NCBI GenBank assembly: GCA_013822085.1 | Contig: PNJV01000014.1 | Location: forward strand, 1-49,523 | Source of the DNA: Isosphaera sp. | GTDB taxonomy: Bacteria; Planctomycetota; Phycisphaerae; Phycisphaerales; UBA1924 | DNA length: 49,523 nt | Direction: 5' to 3' | Part shown: positions 24,806-33,436 of the stretch, piece by piece | How the letters are laid out: each line of letters starts with the position of its first letter | Position numbering within the stretch: position 1 is the stretch's first letter | Notes under the pieces: generated by a model | Database searches by the model: none | Told to the model about the DNA's origin: nothing | What the model saw: the letters and a program-made list of their open reading frames with translations, nothing else | Translations under genes and position numbers: made by a program

Positions 24806-27800
24806 ATGTCAACCGGCGCGTCCAATACGAGCGTCCCTGCCCGCACCGAGCCCGCGCCCGGGAACCCCGCGGCGGGGGCGTCCGGGCACGAGATGCCCAA
24901 GCAGTACGCGCCGGCCGAGCACGAGCCGCGGATCCGCGCGCGGTGGGAGGGCTCCGGGGCGTGGCGTGCCGACCCCGAGCGGGTGCTCTCGGGCCGGGCG
25001 CGCGGGTTCTCGATCGTGATCCCGCCGCCGAACGTGACCGGGGCGCTGCACCTGGGCCACGCGCTCAACGGCACGCTGCAGGACGTCCTGTGCCGCGCGC
25101 ACCGGATGATGGGGGACGAGGTGCTGTGGCTGCCCGGGACCGATCACGCCGGGATCGCCACGCAGGCGGTGGTGGAGCGTCGGCTGTGGCAGGAGCACAA
25201 ACGCCGGCGCGCCGAGATGGGGCGCGAGGAGTTCGTGGCCCTGGTGCAGGAGTGGAAGGACCAGTACGAGGCGACGATCAGCGAGCAGCTGCGCGCGCTG
25301 GGCTGCTCGTGCGACTGGTCTCGCCAGCGGTTCACGATGGACCCGGTGTGCGCCCGCGCGGTGCGGGCGGCGTTCTTCCGGCTCTTTGCCGACGGGCTGA
25401 TCGAGCGCGGCAAGCGGCTGGTCAACTGGGACCCGGTGCTGCAGACGGCCGTGGCCGACGACGAGTGCTACACGGAGGACGCCGACTCGTTCTTTTACTA
25501 CCTGCGCTACCCGCTGGTGCACCCGCACGGCGCGACGACGCAGGCGGAGCGCAGCGCCGGGGAGCTGCCGCCGGCCGACGCCGTGCCGGTGACCTGGGGC
25601 GAGCTGGCGCGGCGCGGGTACCCGGGCGCGGAGGGCCGGCCGGGCGATCAGCCGGCGTGGGTGACGGTGGCCACGACCCGGCCAGAGACATACATGGGTG
25701 ACGCCGCGGTGGCGCTCAACCCGCGCGACCCGCGCGCCGGGGCGCTGCGCGGGCTGTTTGTGGAGCTGCCGCTGGTCGGCCGCGTGGTGCCGATCGTCGA
25801 GGACGGGTACGTGGTGCTGCCCGCGCAGCTGGCGCGGACCGACGAGGAGGCCGCGGACCCGAAGGCGGCGTTCGCCACGGGCTTCCTGAAGGTGACGCCG
25901 GCCCACGACGCCAACGACTACGACCTGTACCAGCGGCACAAGCAGGCGATCGATCGGGCGCTGGGGCGGCCCGACGCGGGGCTGATCAACGTGTTCTCGC
26001 CGGCGGCGGCGGTGTCGGACCGCCACGGCTGGTCCGACGTGGGCGACGCGCACCTGTTCGTGGGGCTCACGCGGGAGCAGGCCCGTGCCAGGGTGGTGTC
26101 GGAGTTTGCGGCGCGGTCGCTCTCGGCTGGGGCCGCGGGCGAGCCGCTGCTGGAGGGCACGCGGCCGTACCGGCACGGGGTGCTGCGCTCGGACCGGACC
26201 AAGGCGGTGATCGAGCCGTACCTGAGCGACCAGTGGTTCCTGCGGGTGACCGACGCGCGGCTGCGCGGCGCCGCCAACGAGGCGCTGGCGCCGGACCAGC
26301 TCGGTGACGAGGCGCCCCTTGGCGTGGGCGGGGCGCCCGCCGGCGGCCCGCTGGGTGCGCGGGCCGAGGGTGGGCTGCGCTTCACGCCGCGGCGGTATGC
26401 CAGGGTGTACAAGCAGTGGCACGACGGCATCCGTGACTGGTGCATCTCGCGGCAGCTGTGGTGGGGCCACCGGGTCCCGGTGTGGTCGGTGGCGTGCCAG
26501 AGCGTCGAGCGGCTGCGCGAGGCGCAGGCCCGAGCGGCCAGCGAGATCGCGCGGATGGGCTTCGGGGACGCGGCGGCGGTGGTGGCCGACGACCGCGCCG
26601 ACCCGCCGGTGCTCCACGTGTGCCTGCTGCGCGACGAGCCGGCGTTGATCGACGCGCTGCGCGCGCTCGGGCTCGAGCGGGACCCCGACGTCCTAGACAC
26701 GTGGTTCTCGTCGGCGCTGTGGCCGCTCTCGACGATGGGGTGGCCCGAGCCGGAGGCCTCGCCCGACACGCGCGGGCTGCTGGCGGCGTTCAACCCGACG
26801 GCGGTGCTCTCGACGGCGCGCGAGATCATCACGCTGTGGGTGAGCCGGATGGTGATGATGAACCGGTACCTGCTGCCGGAGGGCTGGCCGTGCTCGCTGG
26901 CCGAGCCGCCCGGCCGCGGGGCGGGCCCGGCGCCGTTCCGTGACGTGTTCATCCACGCGGTGGTGCAGGACGGCGAGGGCAAGCGGATGTCCAAGTCGGC
27001 CGGCAACGGCGTGGACCCGCTGGACATCGTGGCCTCGCACGGGGCCGACGCGTTGCGCTTCACGCTGTGCCAGATGACCACGCACACGCAGGACGTGCGG
27101 CTGCCCGTGGTCCGGGACGCGGCCCGCGGTGTGAACACGTCGCCCAGGTTCGACCTCGGGCGGAACGTGGCCAACAAGCTGTGGAACGCCTCGCGCTTTG
27201 CGCTGTCGATGCTCGCGGGGGCCCCGGCCCGGGCGCCGGCCCAGGAGGGGCTGGCCACGGTTGATCGGTGGATGCTCTCGCGGCTGGCGCGTGCCGAGCG
27301 AGCCGCGGTGGTCGCGATCGGGCAGTACCGTTTCTCGGACTACGCCGAGGGGCTCTACGACCTGCTGTGGCGCGAGTTCTGCGACGTGTACCTCGAGGCC
27401 GTCAAGCCGACGATCGCGCAGCGTCCCGCCCAGGCCCGCGTGCTGGCCGACGCGCTGGACGTCGTGCTGCGGCTGGCCCACCCGCTGATGCCGTTTGTGA
27501 CCGAGGCGATCTGGGAGCGGTTGGCGGCGGCGCGGCCCGCGGCTGTGACGCCCGGGGTGGGCCTGGGGGCAGGCCGCGTCGGCGGGCTGCTGGCGACGGC
27601 GCCGTGGCCGGTGCTCGACGAGGCCCTGATCGATCCGGCCGCCGAGGGCGCCGTCGGCGACCTGCTGGGGCTTGTGGCTGCGGTGAACCAGGCGCGGGCC
27701 GCGCACGGGGTCCCGCCCAAGCGGCGCGTGGTGCTGCACGCCAGCGCCCGGGCGCGCCAGGCCATGGACCGCTCGCCCGGGCTGGTCGAGACCCTCTCGG

Positions 27801-28105
27801 GCGTGGGGCGGGTGGAGGACGAGGGCGCGGCGGCGGTGGGCGCGTCGACCATGATCATGTGGGACGGCGCGGAGCTGCGGCTGTCGGACCTGGCCGAGGC
27901 GATCGACCCGGCGGCGGAGCGCGAGCGGCTCGGCAAGCTGCTGGCGGCCGAGGTCGAGAAGGCGGCGAGCCTGCGCAGCCGCCTGGAGAAGCCCGGGTAC
28001 GCGCAGCGCGCCCCGGCGAGGCTGGTCGAGGAGTCGCGGGCCGAGCTGGCGCGGTCGGAGCAGGAGGCCGACCGGCTGAGGCAGCTGCTGGGGCGCCTGG
28101 CGTGA
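24806..28105 (+). CDS. valS: Valyl-tRNA synthetase
   Basis: ValRS charges tRNA-Val. The 1099-residue class I synthetase has PPPNVTGALHLGHAL (HIGH-type HLGH at residues 82-85), LPGTDHAGIATQ, the CP1 editing domain, VTTARPETYMGD-like TRPETYMGD, DVLDTWFSSALWPLSTMGWPE, and KMSKS-type KRMSKS at 726-731. The anticodon-binding domain and a C-terminal coiled-coil of about 65 residues follow. The usual Cys pair after RQLWWGHRVPVW is replaced by an extended linker. A second in-frame ATG (24893, MPKQYAPAEHEP) marks the conserved N-terminus and could be the real start. The stop overlaps the next gene (GTGA). Confidence 0.97.
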   Translation: MSTGASNTSVPARTEPAPGNPAAGASGHEMPKQYAPAEHEPRIRARWEGSGAWRADPERVLSGRARGFSIVIPPPNVTGALHLGHALNGTLQDVLCRAHRMMGDEVLWLPGTDHAGIATQAVVERRLWQEHKRRRAEMGREEFVALVQEWKDQYEATISEQLRALGCSCDWSRQRFTMDPVCARAVRAAFFRLFADGLIERGKRLVNWDPVLQTAVADDECYTEDADSFFYYLRYPLVHPHGATTQAERSAGELPPADAVPVTWGELARRGYPGAEGRPGDQPAWVTVATTRPETYMGDAAVALNPRDPRAGALRGLFVELPLVGRVVPIVEDGYVVLPAQLARTDEEAADPKAAFATGFLKVTPAHDANDYDLYQRHKQAIDRALGRPDAGLINVFSPAAAVSDRHGWSDVGDAHLFVGLTREQARARVVSEFAARSLSAGAAGEPLLEGTRPYRHGVLRSDRTKAVIEPYLSDQWFLRVTDARLRGAANEALAPDQLGDEAPLGVGGAPAGGPLGARAEGGLRFTPRRYARVYKQWHDGIRDWCISRQLWWGHRVPVWSVACQSVERLREAQARAASEIARMGFGDAAAVVADDRADPPVLHVCLLRDEPALIDALRALGLERDPDVLDTWFSSALWPLSTMGWPEPEASPDTRGLLAAFNPTAVLSTAREIITLWVSRMVMMNRYLLPEGWPCSLAEPPGRGAGPAPFRDVFIHAVVQDGEGKRMSKSAGNGVDPLDIVASHGADALRFTLCQMTTHTQDVRLPVVRDAARGVNTSPRFDLGRNVANKLWNASRFALSMLAGAPARAPAQEGLATVDRWMLSRLARAERAAVVAIGQYRFSDYAEGLYDLLWREFCDVYLEAVKPTIAQRPAQARVLADALDVVLRLAHPLMPFVTEAIWERLAAARPAAVTPGVGLGAGRVGGLLATAPWPVLDEALIDPAAEGAVGDLLGLVAAVNQARAAHGVPPKRRVVLHASARARQAMDRSPGLVETLSGVGRVEDEGAAAVGASTMIMWDGAELRLSDLAEAIDPAAERERLGKLLAAEVEKAASLRSRLEKPGYAQRAPARLVEESRAELARSEQEADRLRQLLGRLA

Positions 28106-29223
28106 TCCGCGCCGGGGCGGTGGGCGCGGCGGCGGTGTTGGCAACGGTGCTGGCGGGCTGCGCGGGGCGGCCGGCGGCGCCGAGCGGGCCCCGCGACGCG
28201 CTCGACTGGCGCTCGCCGTGGAGCGCGGTCGGCGGCCCGGGTGCTGGCGCAGCGAGCCCCGCGGTCGGCGGCGACGGGGCCGGCGTGGTCGTGTCGTCGG
28301 AGCCGTGGGCGTTCGGCGCAGCCCCCGGGCGCGTGATCCGCACCCGGCACCTGCGGGTGTACACCACGCTGGAGCGCGGGCTGCTGCTCGACCGCGCCCC
28401 GGCGTTCCTGGAGGCGGCCCTGACGCACTACGCCGGGGCTGTGACGCGGCTGCCCGGCCCCGACGCCCCGCTGGACACGTACATCATGGCGGGGCGCGCC
28501 CAGTGGTTCAGGCTGGCCCAGGCGGTGCTCGGCGAGCGCAGCGGCGCGCTGGGCACGGTCGGTCGCGGCGGCTTTGCGCAGGGCGGGCGCGGGTACTTCT
28601 TCGACATCGGGCCGGCCGACACGCTGGCGATCGCCGCTCACGAGGGGTGGCACCAGTACACGCAGCGGGTCTTCCGGCAGCGCCTGCCGCTGTGGGCCGA
28701 GGAGGGCATGGCCACCTACATGGAGGGACACAAGTGGGTGAACGATCGGCCGGTCTTCCTGCCGTGGCGGAACACGGAGCGGTTCGACCGGCTGCGTTTG
28801 GCGCAGGGCGGGGACCAGTCCCTGGCCCTGCCGGAGCTGCTGCGCGCCTCGCCCGAGGTGCTCCTGGGCACGGGCACCGGGGAGCGTGCGCTGGTGTACT
28901 ACGCGCAGCTCTGGGCGCTGATGCACTTCCTGATGGAGGGCCAGGGCGGCAAGCACCGGCCCGCCGTCGAGCGGATGCTCCGGGACGCTGCGCAGGGCAC
29001 TCTGGCCGCTGCCGTCAGGGCCAGCGCAAGCGGCCGCGCGGCGGGGCTGCGCGCTGACGGGCTCGCTGATCTGGGGCCGGCGGTCTTTGAGGCGTACACG
29101 GGCGAGTCGCCCGAGGCGCTGGACGAGGCTTATCGGTCATTCGTGCAGAGGCTGGTCAGGTCCAACGTGCGCGGCGCGATCGTCGAGGGCGTGTCGCCGT
29201 TTGCAGCAGCTGACGCGCCCTGA
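28102..29223 (+). CDS. Predicted lipoprotein metallopeptidase (HExxH)
   Basis: A 373-residue protein with a lipoprotein signal peptide (lipobox LAGC, Cys20). Its catalytic-looking domain contains HEGWH at 180-184, followed by EEGMATYMEG (E200/E201). The HExxH plus downstream Glu pattern is that of gluzincin zinc peptidases and resembles DUF1570-type proteins of planctomycetes. The C-terminal part (YYAQLWALMHFLME, EALDEAYRSFVQRL) is helical. The GTG at 28102 overlaps the valS stop as GTGA, so it is coupled to valS translation. The substrate is unknown; a surface or periplasmic peptidase is the likeliest role. Confidence 0.82.
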   Translation: MIRAGAVGAAAVLATVLAGCAGRPAAPSGPRDALDWRSPWSAVGGPGAGAASPAVGGDGAGVVVSSEPWAFGAAPGRVIRTRHLRVYTTLERGLLLDRAPAFLEAALTHYAGAVTRLPGPDAPLDTYIMAGRAQWFRLAQAVLGERSGALGTVGRGGFAQGGRGYFFDIGPADTLAIAAHEGWHQYTQRVFRQRLPLWAEEGMATYMEGHKWVNDRPVFLPWRNTERFDRLRLAQGGDQSLALPELLRASPEVLLGTGTGERALVYYAQLWALMHFLMEGQGGKHRPAVERMLRDAAQGTLAAAVRASASGRAAGLRADGLADLGPAVFEAYTGESPEALDEAYRSFVQRLVRSNVRGAIVEGVSPFAAADAP

Positions 29224-29466
29224 TCGGGCGTAGCGCAGCGGGTCTGCGACGGCCCAGCCCGGGCGCTTCCCCTGTCAGGGTGTTCCCCCGGCGGGGCGGT
29301 GTCTTGCGGAATCGGCCGCGTTGACGCTGGCCCGCGTGGGGTTTGTGGTGGATGATTCGTTGCGTGTTCGTGAGCGGCGTTTGGGCGTCCGTGTGTGCCG
29401 AGGAGCGGCGCCGGGCGGCTGAACTGGGCTGTGTCCGTGGTCAGGTGCCAGGGAGTGGGAGCAGAC

Positions 29467-32296
29467 ATGTCGCAGGTTCGTGATCGTCGTTGGGGTGGGC
29501 TGATGGTGGGCAGCGGGCGGGGCGGGGCCCGGGTCGCTGGGGCTGCTGCGCTGCTGCTCTCGGCGGGCGGGGCGCTCGCTGCGCCCGACCGCACGCTGAT
29601 CCTCCAGTGGTTCGAGACCTCGTGGCGGAACATCGAGAACCGCGCGCCCGACGCGTTCATGATCGGGTACAACGCGCTGTGGACGCCCCCGCCGAGCATC
29701 GCCACGTTCGGCTCGCCCGGGTACGACCCGTTCGACCGGTTCAACCTGGGCACGCCGACCAACCAGACGATCTACGGCACCGAGGGGACGTTCCGCGAGA
29801 TGGTTCAGCAGCTGCGCCGGGCCGGGATCCTGGTGTACCCGGACCTGATCTTCAACCACAACGGCGCGCGCTCGACGGTCAACAGCGGGTTCCTGGCCGC
29901 GGGCGGGTGGCCGGGGTTCCACATCCCCGGTGGGTCGCCGTTCAACTGGGGCGACTTCCACGACACGAGCTTCCAATCGGAGAACCCCGGCGGGCCGAAC
30001 TTCAACCTGTTCAACGGCGACCTGGTGGGCCTGATCGACATCGCCCACGAGTTCAACATCCAGTTCATCCGGCACCCGGTGGCGGCTGGCGACCCGCGGA
30101 ACATCCCCGCCGGGAGCACGTTCAACCGGCCCGACGCGGGCAACGCGCGGTTCTACCCGGACCGCGACCTGCCGCCGATGACGTTCGTCAACCCGATCAA
30201 CAACCTGTCGTCGACGGTCTTCCCGTTCAACCTCCAGGACCCGCTGGCGGGCGACGCGGTGCCCGAGAACGCGACGGGGCTGCTCCAGCGGTTCGTGCAC
30301 TGGATGCTCGAGGACCTTGAGGTGGGCGGCTATCGGCTGGACGCGTCGCAGCACGTTCCGCAGTTCGTGTGGAACGAGTTCTTCGACACGGCGGTGTTCA
30401 ACCAGTTCCGCACGCTGGCCGGGACGCGCGCTGTGCCGCTGAGCTTCGGCGAGAACGTCAACAGCAACGGGTTCATCCAGACGTTCGTGCGCAACCGCGA
30501 CGGCTTTGCCAACCGCGACGCGCTGGACATCAACGAGGCGGGCTCGCTGCGGAACGTCAACGGGGCCAGGGGGTTCGCGTCGTGGCTGGACCCGATCCAG
30601 TCGTCGCTGGACAACCAGGACGACGGGTTCAACAACGGGTCGCAGGGCGTGCACCACGTCTTCTCGCACGACAACGGCTCGGCGGGCAGCGGCTCGTCGA
30701 TCCCGCCGCTGCCGGCGCCCAACACCTGGGGCCTGGCGCAGAACGCGTACGTGCTCTTCCGGTCGGGGATCCCGATCGTGTACCACAACTCGCGGGAGAT
30801 GGTGGACCGGTTCGCGTCGGGGCGCGGGGCCTTCTGGCCGCGCGAGGGCAACCCCAGCGCGCTGGGGAACTTCGACGGGAACCTGGCCGGGCTGGTGCGG
30901 GCGGCGGCCAACTACGTGCGCGCCGACAACGCCAACACCACCGGCCTTGAGGACGACTCGTTCTTCTTCCTGCTCAACGGCACCGACGGTGAACTCTTCG
31001 CTCAGCGACGCGCTGGTGTTCGAGCGGTCCAACTTCCTCTCGTCGCTCGACTCGCGCAACGACATCGGCATCAACGCCGCCGCCAGCGTGCTGGTGGGCG
31101 TGAGCGACTCGTTCGCGGCGGGCTTCCAGGTGCGCTCGGTGCAGACGTCCTTCGTGCCCGGGACGGTGCTGGTGGAGCTGACGGGCAACGCCGCCGACCC
31201 GGTCGTCAACCCGGCCGGGGCCGTTGCGCAGACGCTGACGGTCGACGCCAACCGCCGCGTGCTGATCACCATCCCGAACAACACGAGCCCGTCGGGCTTT
31301 GAGCACGGCCGCGGCTACGTCGCCTACGGGCCGCAGGCGCCGGTGGGCACGCTGAGCTTCCCGGGCAGCGCGGGCGTCATCCCGCCCGACCCCGAGACGG
31401 TCCCCAGCTATGCCCGGCGCCTGACGCCGCTGGCGGTGATCACCGGCGACCAGTTCGAGGTCCGCCTGGACACGGGGCGCGTCGTCTCGGCGTTTGCCAA
31501 CGGCGACGACAACGCGGTGTTCCGGATCGACCAGGGCTTTCGAGACTTCAACGGGAGCGGGTCGTTCGATTTCCCCGAGTCGGACCGGCTCATCGGCGGG
31601 TACGAGAACTTCGTGACGCAGCGCTCGCCGCTGGCCGGGCCGGGCTTTGCTGGGACCGCCGGGCTCTACCGCCAGACCATCGACGCCACGACGCTGGACG
31701 AGGGCGTGCACTTTGTGTCAGCGATCGCGTTCCTGCGGCGGACCGACGGCGGTGCGCCGATCATCAACGACTTCCGCGGGGTGGTGTACGTCGATCGCCT
31801 GCCGCCGCAGATCGACGCGTCGCCGATCCAGGTAGCGCTGGACACGGGCTCGTTCGATCTGCCCGTGCTGGCCGCCGATCGCGCCACCAACGCGGTGCAC
31901 GTGCTGATCAACCCGCCGGCGGGGGCCGACCCGCTCACGCTCGCCGGGCCGTCCAACCAGGCGCGGGTGTACGACCGGTTCGAGTACCGCCTCGACGCCA
32001 CGGGCGCCCTGCTCCCGGGCGCCAACCGTTTGGTCGTGGTGGCCTTCGAACTCTCCGGGCGGGCGACGGTGGAGGAGCTCCAGATCGTCAATAACCTCGG
32101 CAGCGGCGACGTCAACCAGGACGGCGTGACCGATATCAACGACCTGTACGACTACGAGCGGGCGGTCGCAGCCGGGTACATCCCGCAGGCGGACCTGGCC
32201 TCGCCGATCGGGAGCCTGACTGGGGCGGACCTGACGGCGCTCCAGGCGCTCCTGCGGGGCGCCGAGAACGCGACGATGCGGGGCACCCAGCCCTGA
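29467..32296 (+). pseudogene. Frameshifted secreted alpha-amylase family (GH13) protein with dockerin-like C-terminus
   Basis: The first frame (from ATG 29467, GGGAG ribosome site) gives a signal peptide ending ALAA and a GH13 barrel. Region I is DLIFNHNG (D126), region II YRLDASQH (nucleophile D292), region III FGENV (acid/base E329), region IV FSHDN (D402). At about 30986-30991 coding moves to the +1 frame: LLNGTD must join VNSSLSDALVFERSN, and one extra G restores this. The upstream frame then runs on as Arg-rich junk to 31302. The second frame adds beta-sandwich-like sequence and a C-terminal GDVNQDGVTDINDLYDYERA calcium-loop segment like a dockerin or type I repeat. All catalytic residues precede the shift. 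It is a pseudogene, a sequencing error or programmed frameshifting. Confidence 0.85.
30984..30993 (+). other. Frameshift site in the amylase gene
   Basis: Reading GAC-G(G)TG-AAC with one of the two Gs (30988/30989) removed gives the continuous peptide LLNGTDVNSSLSDAL. There is no slippery heptamer or long homopolymer typical of programmed shifts. Confidence 0.7.
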
Positions 32297-32362
32297 GGCC
32301 GCGGGCGGGCTTTGCGGGCCGGCCGGCTGGGCATCGGCGGGCGCAGCTGCGCGCGGTGCCCC

Positions 32363-32390
32363 TTGACGCGGCGCGCAGCGGGCGAATGAT
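32363..32390 (+). promoter_or_regulatory. Predicted promoter of the his operon
   Basis: A -35 box TTGACG (32363-32368, 5 of 6 to consensus) and a -10 box AATGAT (32385-32390, 4 of 6) are separated by 16 nt. The predicted transcription start at about 32396-32398 coincides with the ATG of the His-rich leader ORF, implying a leaderless leader transcript. Confidence 0.55.
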
Positions 32391-32395
32391 TGATC

Positions 32396-32452
32396 ATGCG
32401 TAGCGGTCATCATCACGCCCGGCGCTCACGAGCGCATCGGCCTTGCCGGTGA
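32396..32452 (+). CDS. hisL: Putative his operon leader peptide (HHH...H)
   Basis: An 18-codon ORF, MRSGHHHARRSRAHRPCR, stands 115 nt before the chosen hisG start. It carries three consecutive His codons (CAT CAT CAC, 32408-32416) and a fourth (CAT, 32435-32437). Three of the four are CAT, the expected minor codon in so GC-rich a genome. No ribosome site precedes the ATG, which lies at the predicted transcription start, so it would be translated leaderless. By analogy with enterobacterial hisL, ribosome stalling at the His codons when charged tRNA-His is low would set the folding of the hairpins that follow. It is too short for routine gene finding. Confidence 0.65.
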   Translation: MRSGHHHARRSRAHRPCR

Positions 32453-32545
32453 TGGTGCTGTGTTGTGACTGATGAGCACGCACTCGCCGCCGGCCGGTTC
32501 TCGGCGGCCTCGCTGCTCCCAGCGAACGTCGCCCGGGGACGCTGG
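32422..32545 (+). promoter_or_regulatory. Candidate his attenuator hairpin region
   Basis: Four hairpins can be drawn. GCGCT/AGCGC (32422-32435) and CATCGGC/GCCGGTG (32435-32451, one G-T pair) lie inside or at the end of the leader ORF and share a base, so they compete. GCCGCCG/CGGCGGC (32486-32508) and CCAGCG/CGCTGG (32519-32545) follow, the last just before the hisG ribosome site GGGAG. There is no U-run, so control may be translational or Rho-dependent. Confidence 0.45.
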
Positions 32546-32566
32546 GGCACGGGAGCCACCGACGCC

Positions 32567-33436
32567 GTGAACGAGCCACGCCCGCTGCTGCACATGGCCC
32601 TTCCCAAGGGCCGGATGCACGATCAGATCGTCCGCCTGCTTGCCGACGCGGGGATCCGCGTGAGCACCGACGCGCGCGGGTACCGGCCGCGCGTCTCGCT
32701 GCCGGGCGTGGAAGCCAAGATCCTCAAGCCGCAGGCGATCGTGGAGATGCTCGCCCTGGGGACCCGGGACGTGGGCTTTGCCGGCTCGGACTGGGTGGCC
32801 GAGATGCGCGCCGACCTCGTGGAGGTCCTGGACACGGGGATGGACGCGGTGCAGGTGGTGGTGGCTGCGCCCGAGTCGCTTGCGCCCGGGGGCCGGCTGC
32901 CCGACCGGCCGCTGCGCGTGGCCAGCGAGCTGTCGCGGCTGACCGAGGCGTGGATCGCGCGGCGCGGCCGGGGCGACCGCTTTGTGCGCTCCTGGGGCGC
33001 CACCGAGGTGCTGCCGCCCGAGGACGCCGACTGCATCGTGGACATATCGGCCAGCGGCGAGACTCTGCGGGCCAACAAGCTGGCGGTCGTGGACGTGATC
33101 ATGTCGTCGTCGACACGGCTGTACGCCAGCAGGGCCGCCGCGGCCGACCCGGCCAAGCGCGCGCGGATCGACGACCTGGCGATGCTGCTGCGGTCGGTGA
33201 TCGACGCGCGCGGGCGTGTGATGCTCGAGCTCAACGTGTCGGGCGAGCGGCTGGCGCAGGTCACCGAGGTGCTGCCGTGCATGAAGGAGCCGACGCTCTC
33301 GCCGCTGCACCACGGGGCGGGTTTCGCGGTCAAGGCGGCGGTGCCGCGCGAGTCGCTGGCCGAGCTGATCCCGAGGCTGCGTGCCCGCGGCGGGACGGAC
33401 ATCGTCATCAGCCCGATCGCCCAGGTGGTGCCGTGA
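32567..33436 (+). CDS. hisG: ATP phosphoribosyltransferase (long form)
   Basis: HisG joins ATP and PRPP, the first committed and feedback-regulated step of histidine synthesis. The 289-residue protein has the N-terminal ALPKGRM, DVGFAGSDWVAE, IVDISASGETLRAN (PRPP-binding loop) and a C-terminal ACT-like domain (APTLSP-like EPTLSPLHHGAGFAVKAAVP...GGTDIVISPI). This is the long form that does not need HisZ and binds histidine itself. I chose GTG 32567 (GGGAG upstream; N-terminus close to homologues); the frame is open to a GTG at 32465, only 12 nt after the leader stop. The stop overlaps the hisC start (GTGA). Confidence 0.94.
   Translation: MNEPRPLLHMALPKGRMHDQIVRLLADAGIRVSTDARGYRPRVSLPGVEAKILKPQAIVEMLALGTRDVGFAGSDWVAEMRADLVEVLDTGMDAVQVVVAAPESLAPGGRLPDRPLRVASELSRLTEAWIARRGRGDRFVRSWGATEVLPPEDADCIVDISASGETLRANKLAVVDVIMSSSTRLYASRAAAADPAKRARIDDLAMLLRSVIDARGRVMLELNVSGERLAQVTEVLPCMKEPTLSPLHHGAGFAVKAAVPRESLAELIPRLRARGGTDIVISPIAQVVP

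Noticed and set aside
29209..29235. Short hairpin around the stop of the lipoprotein peptidase
   Set aside because: Only a 5-bp stem overlapping the stop codon, no T-run; not convincing as a terminator.
32465..32566. Earlier GTG start for hisG
   Set aside because: It would add 34 residues not seen in HisG proteins and has no ribosome site; the region fits better as leader or attenuator.
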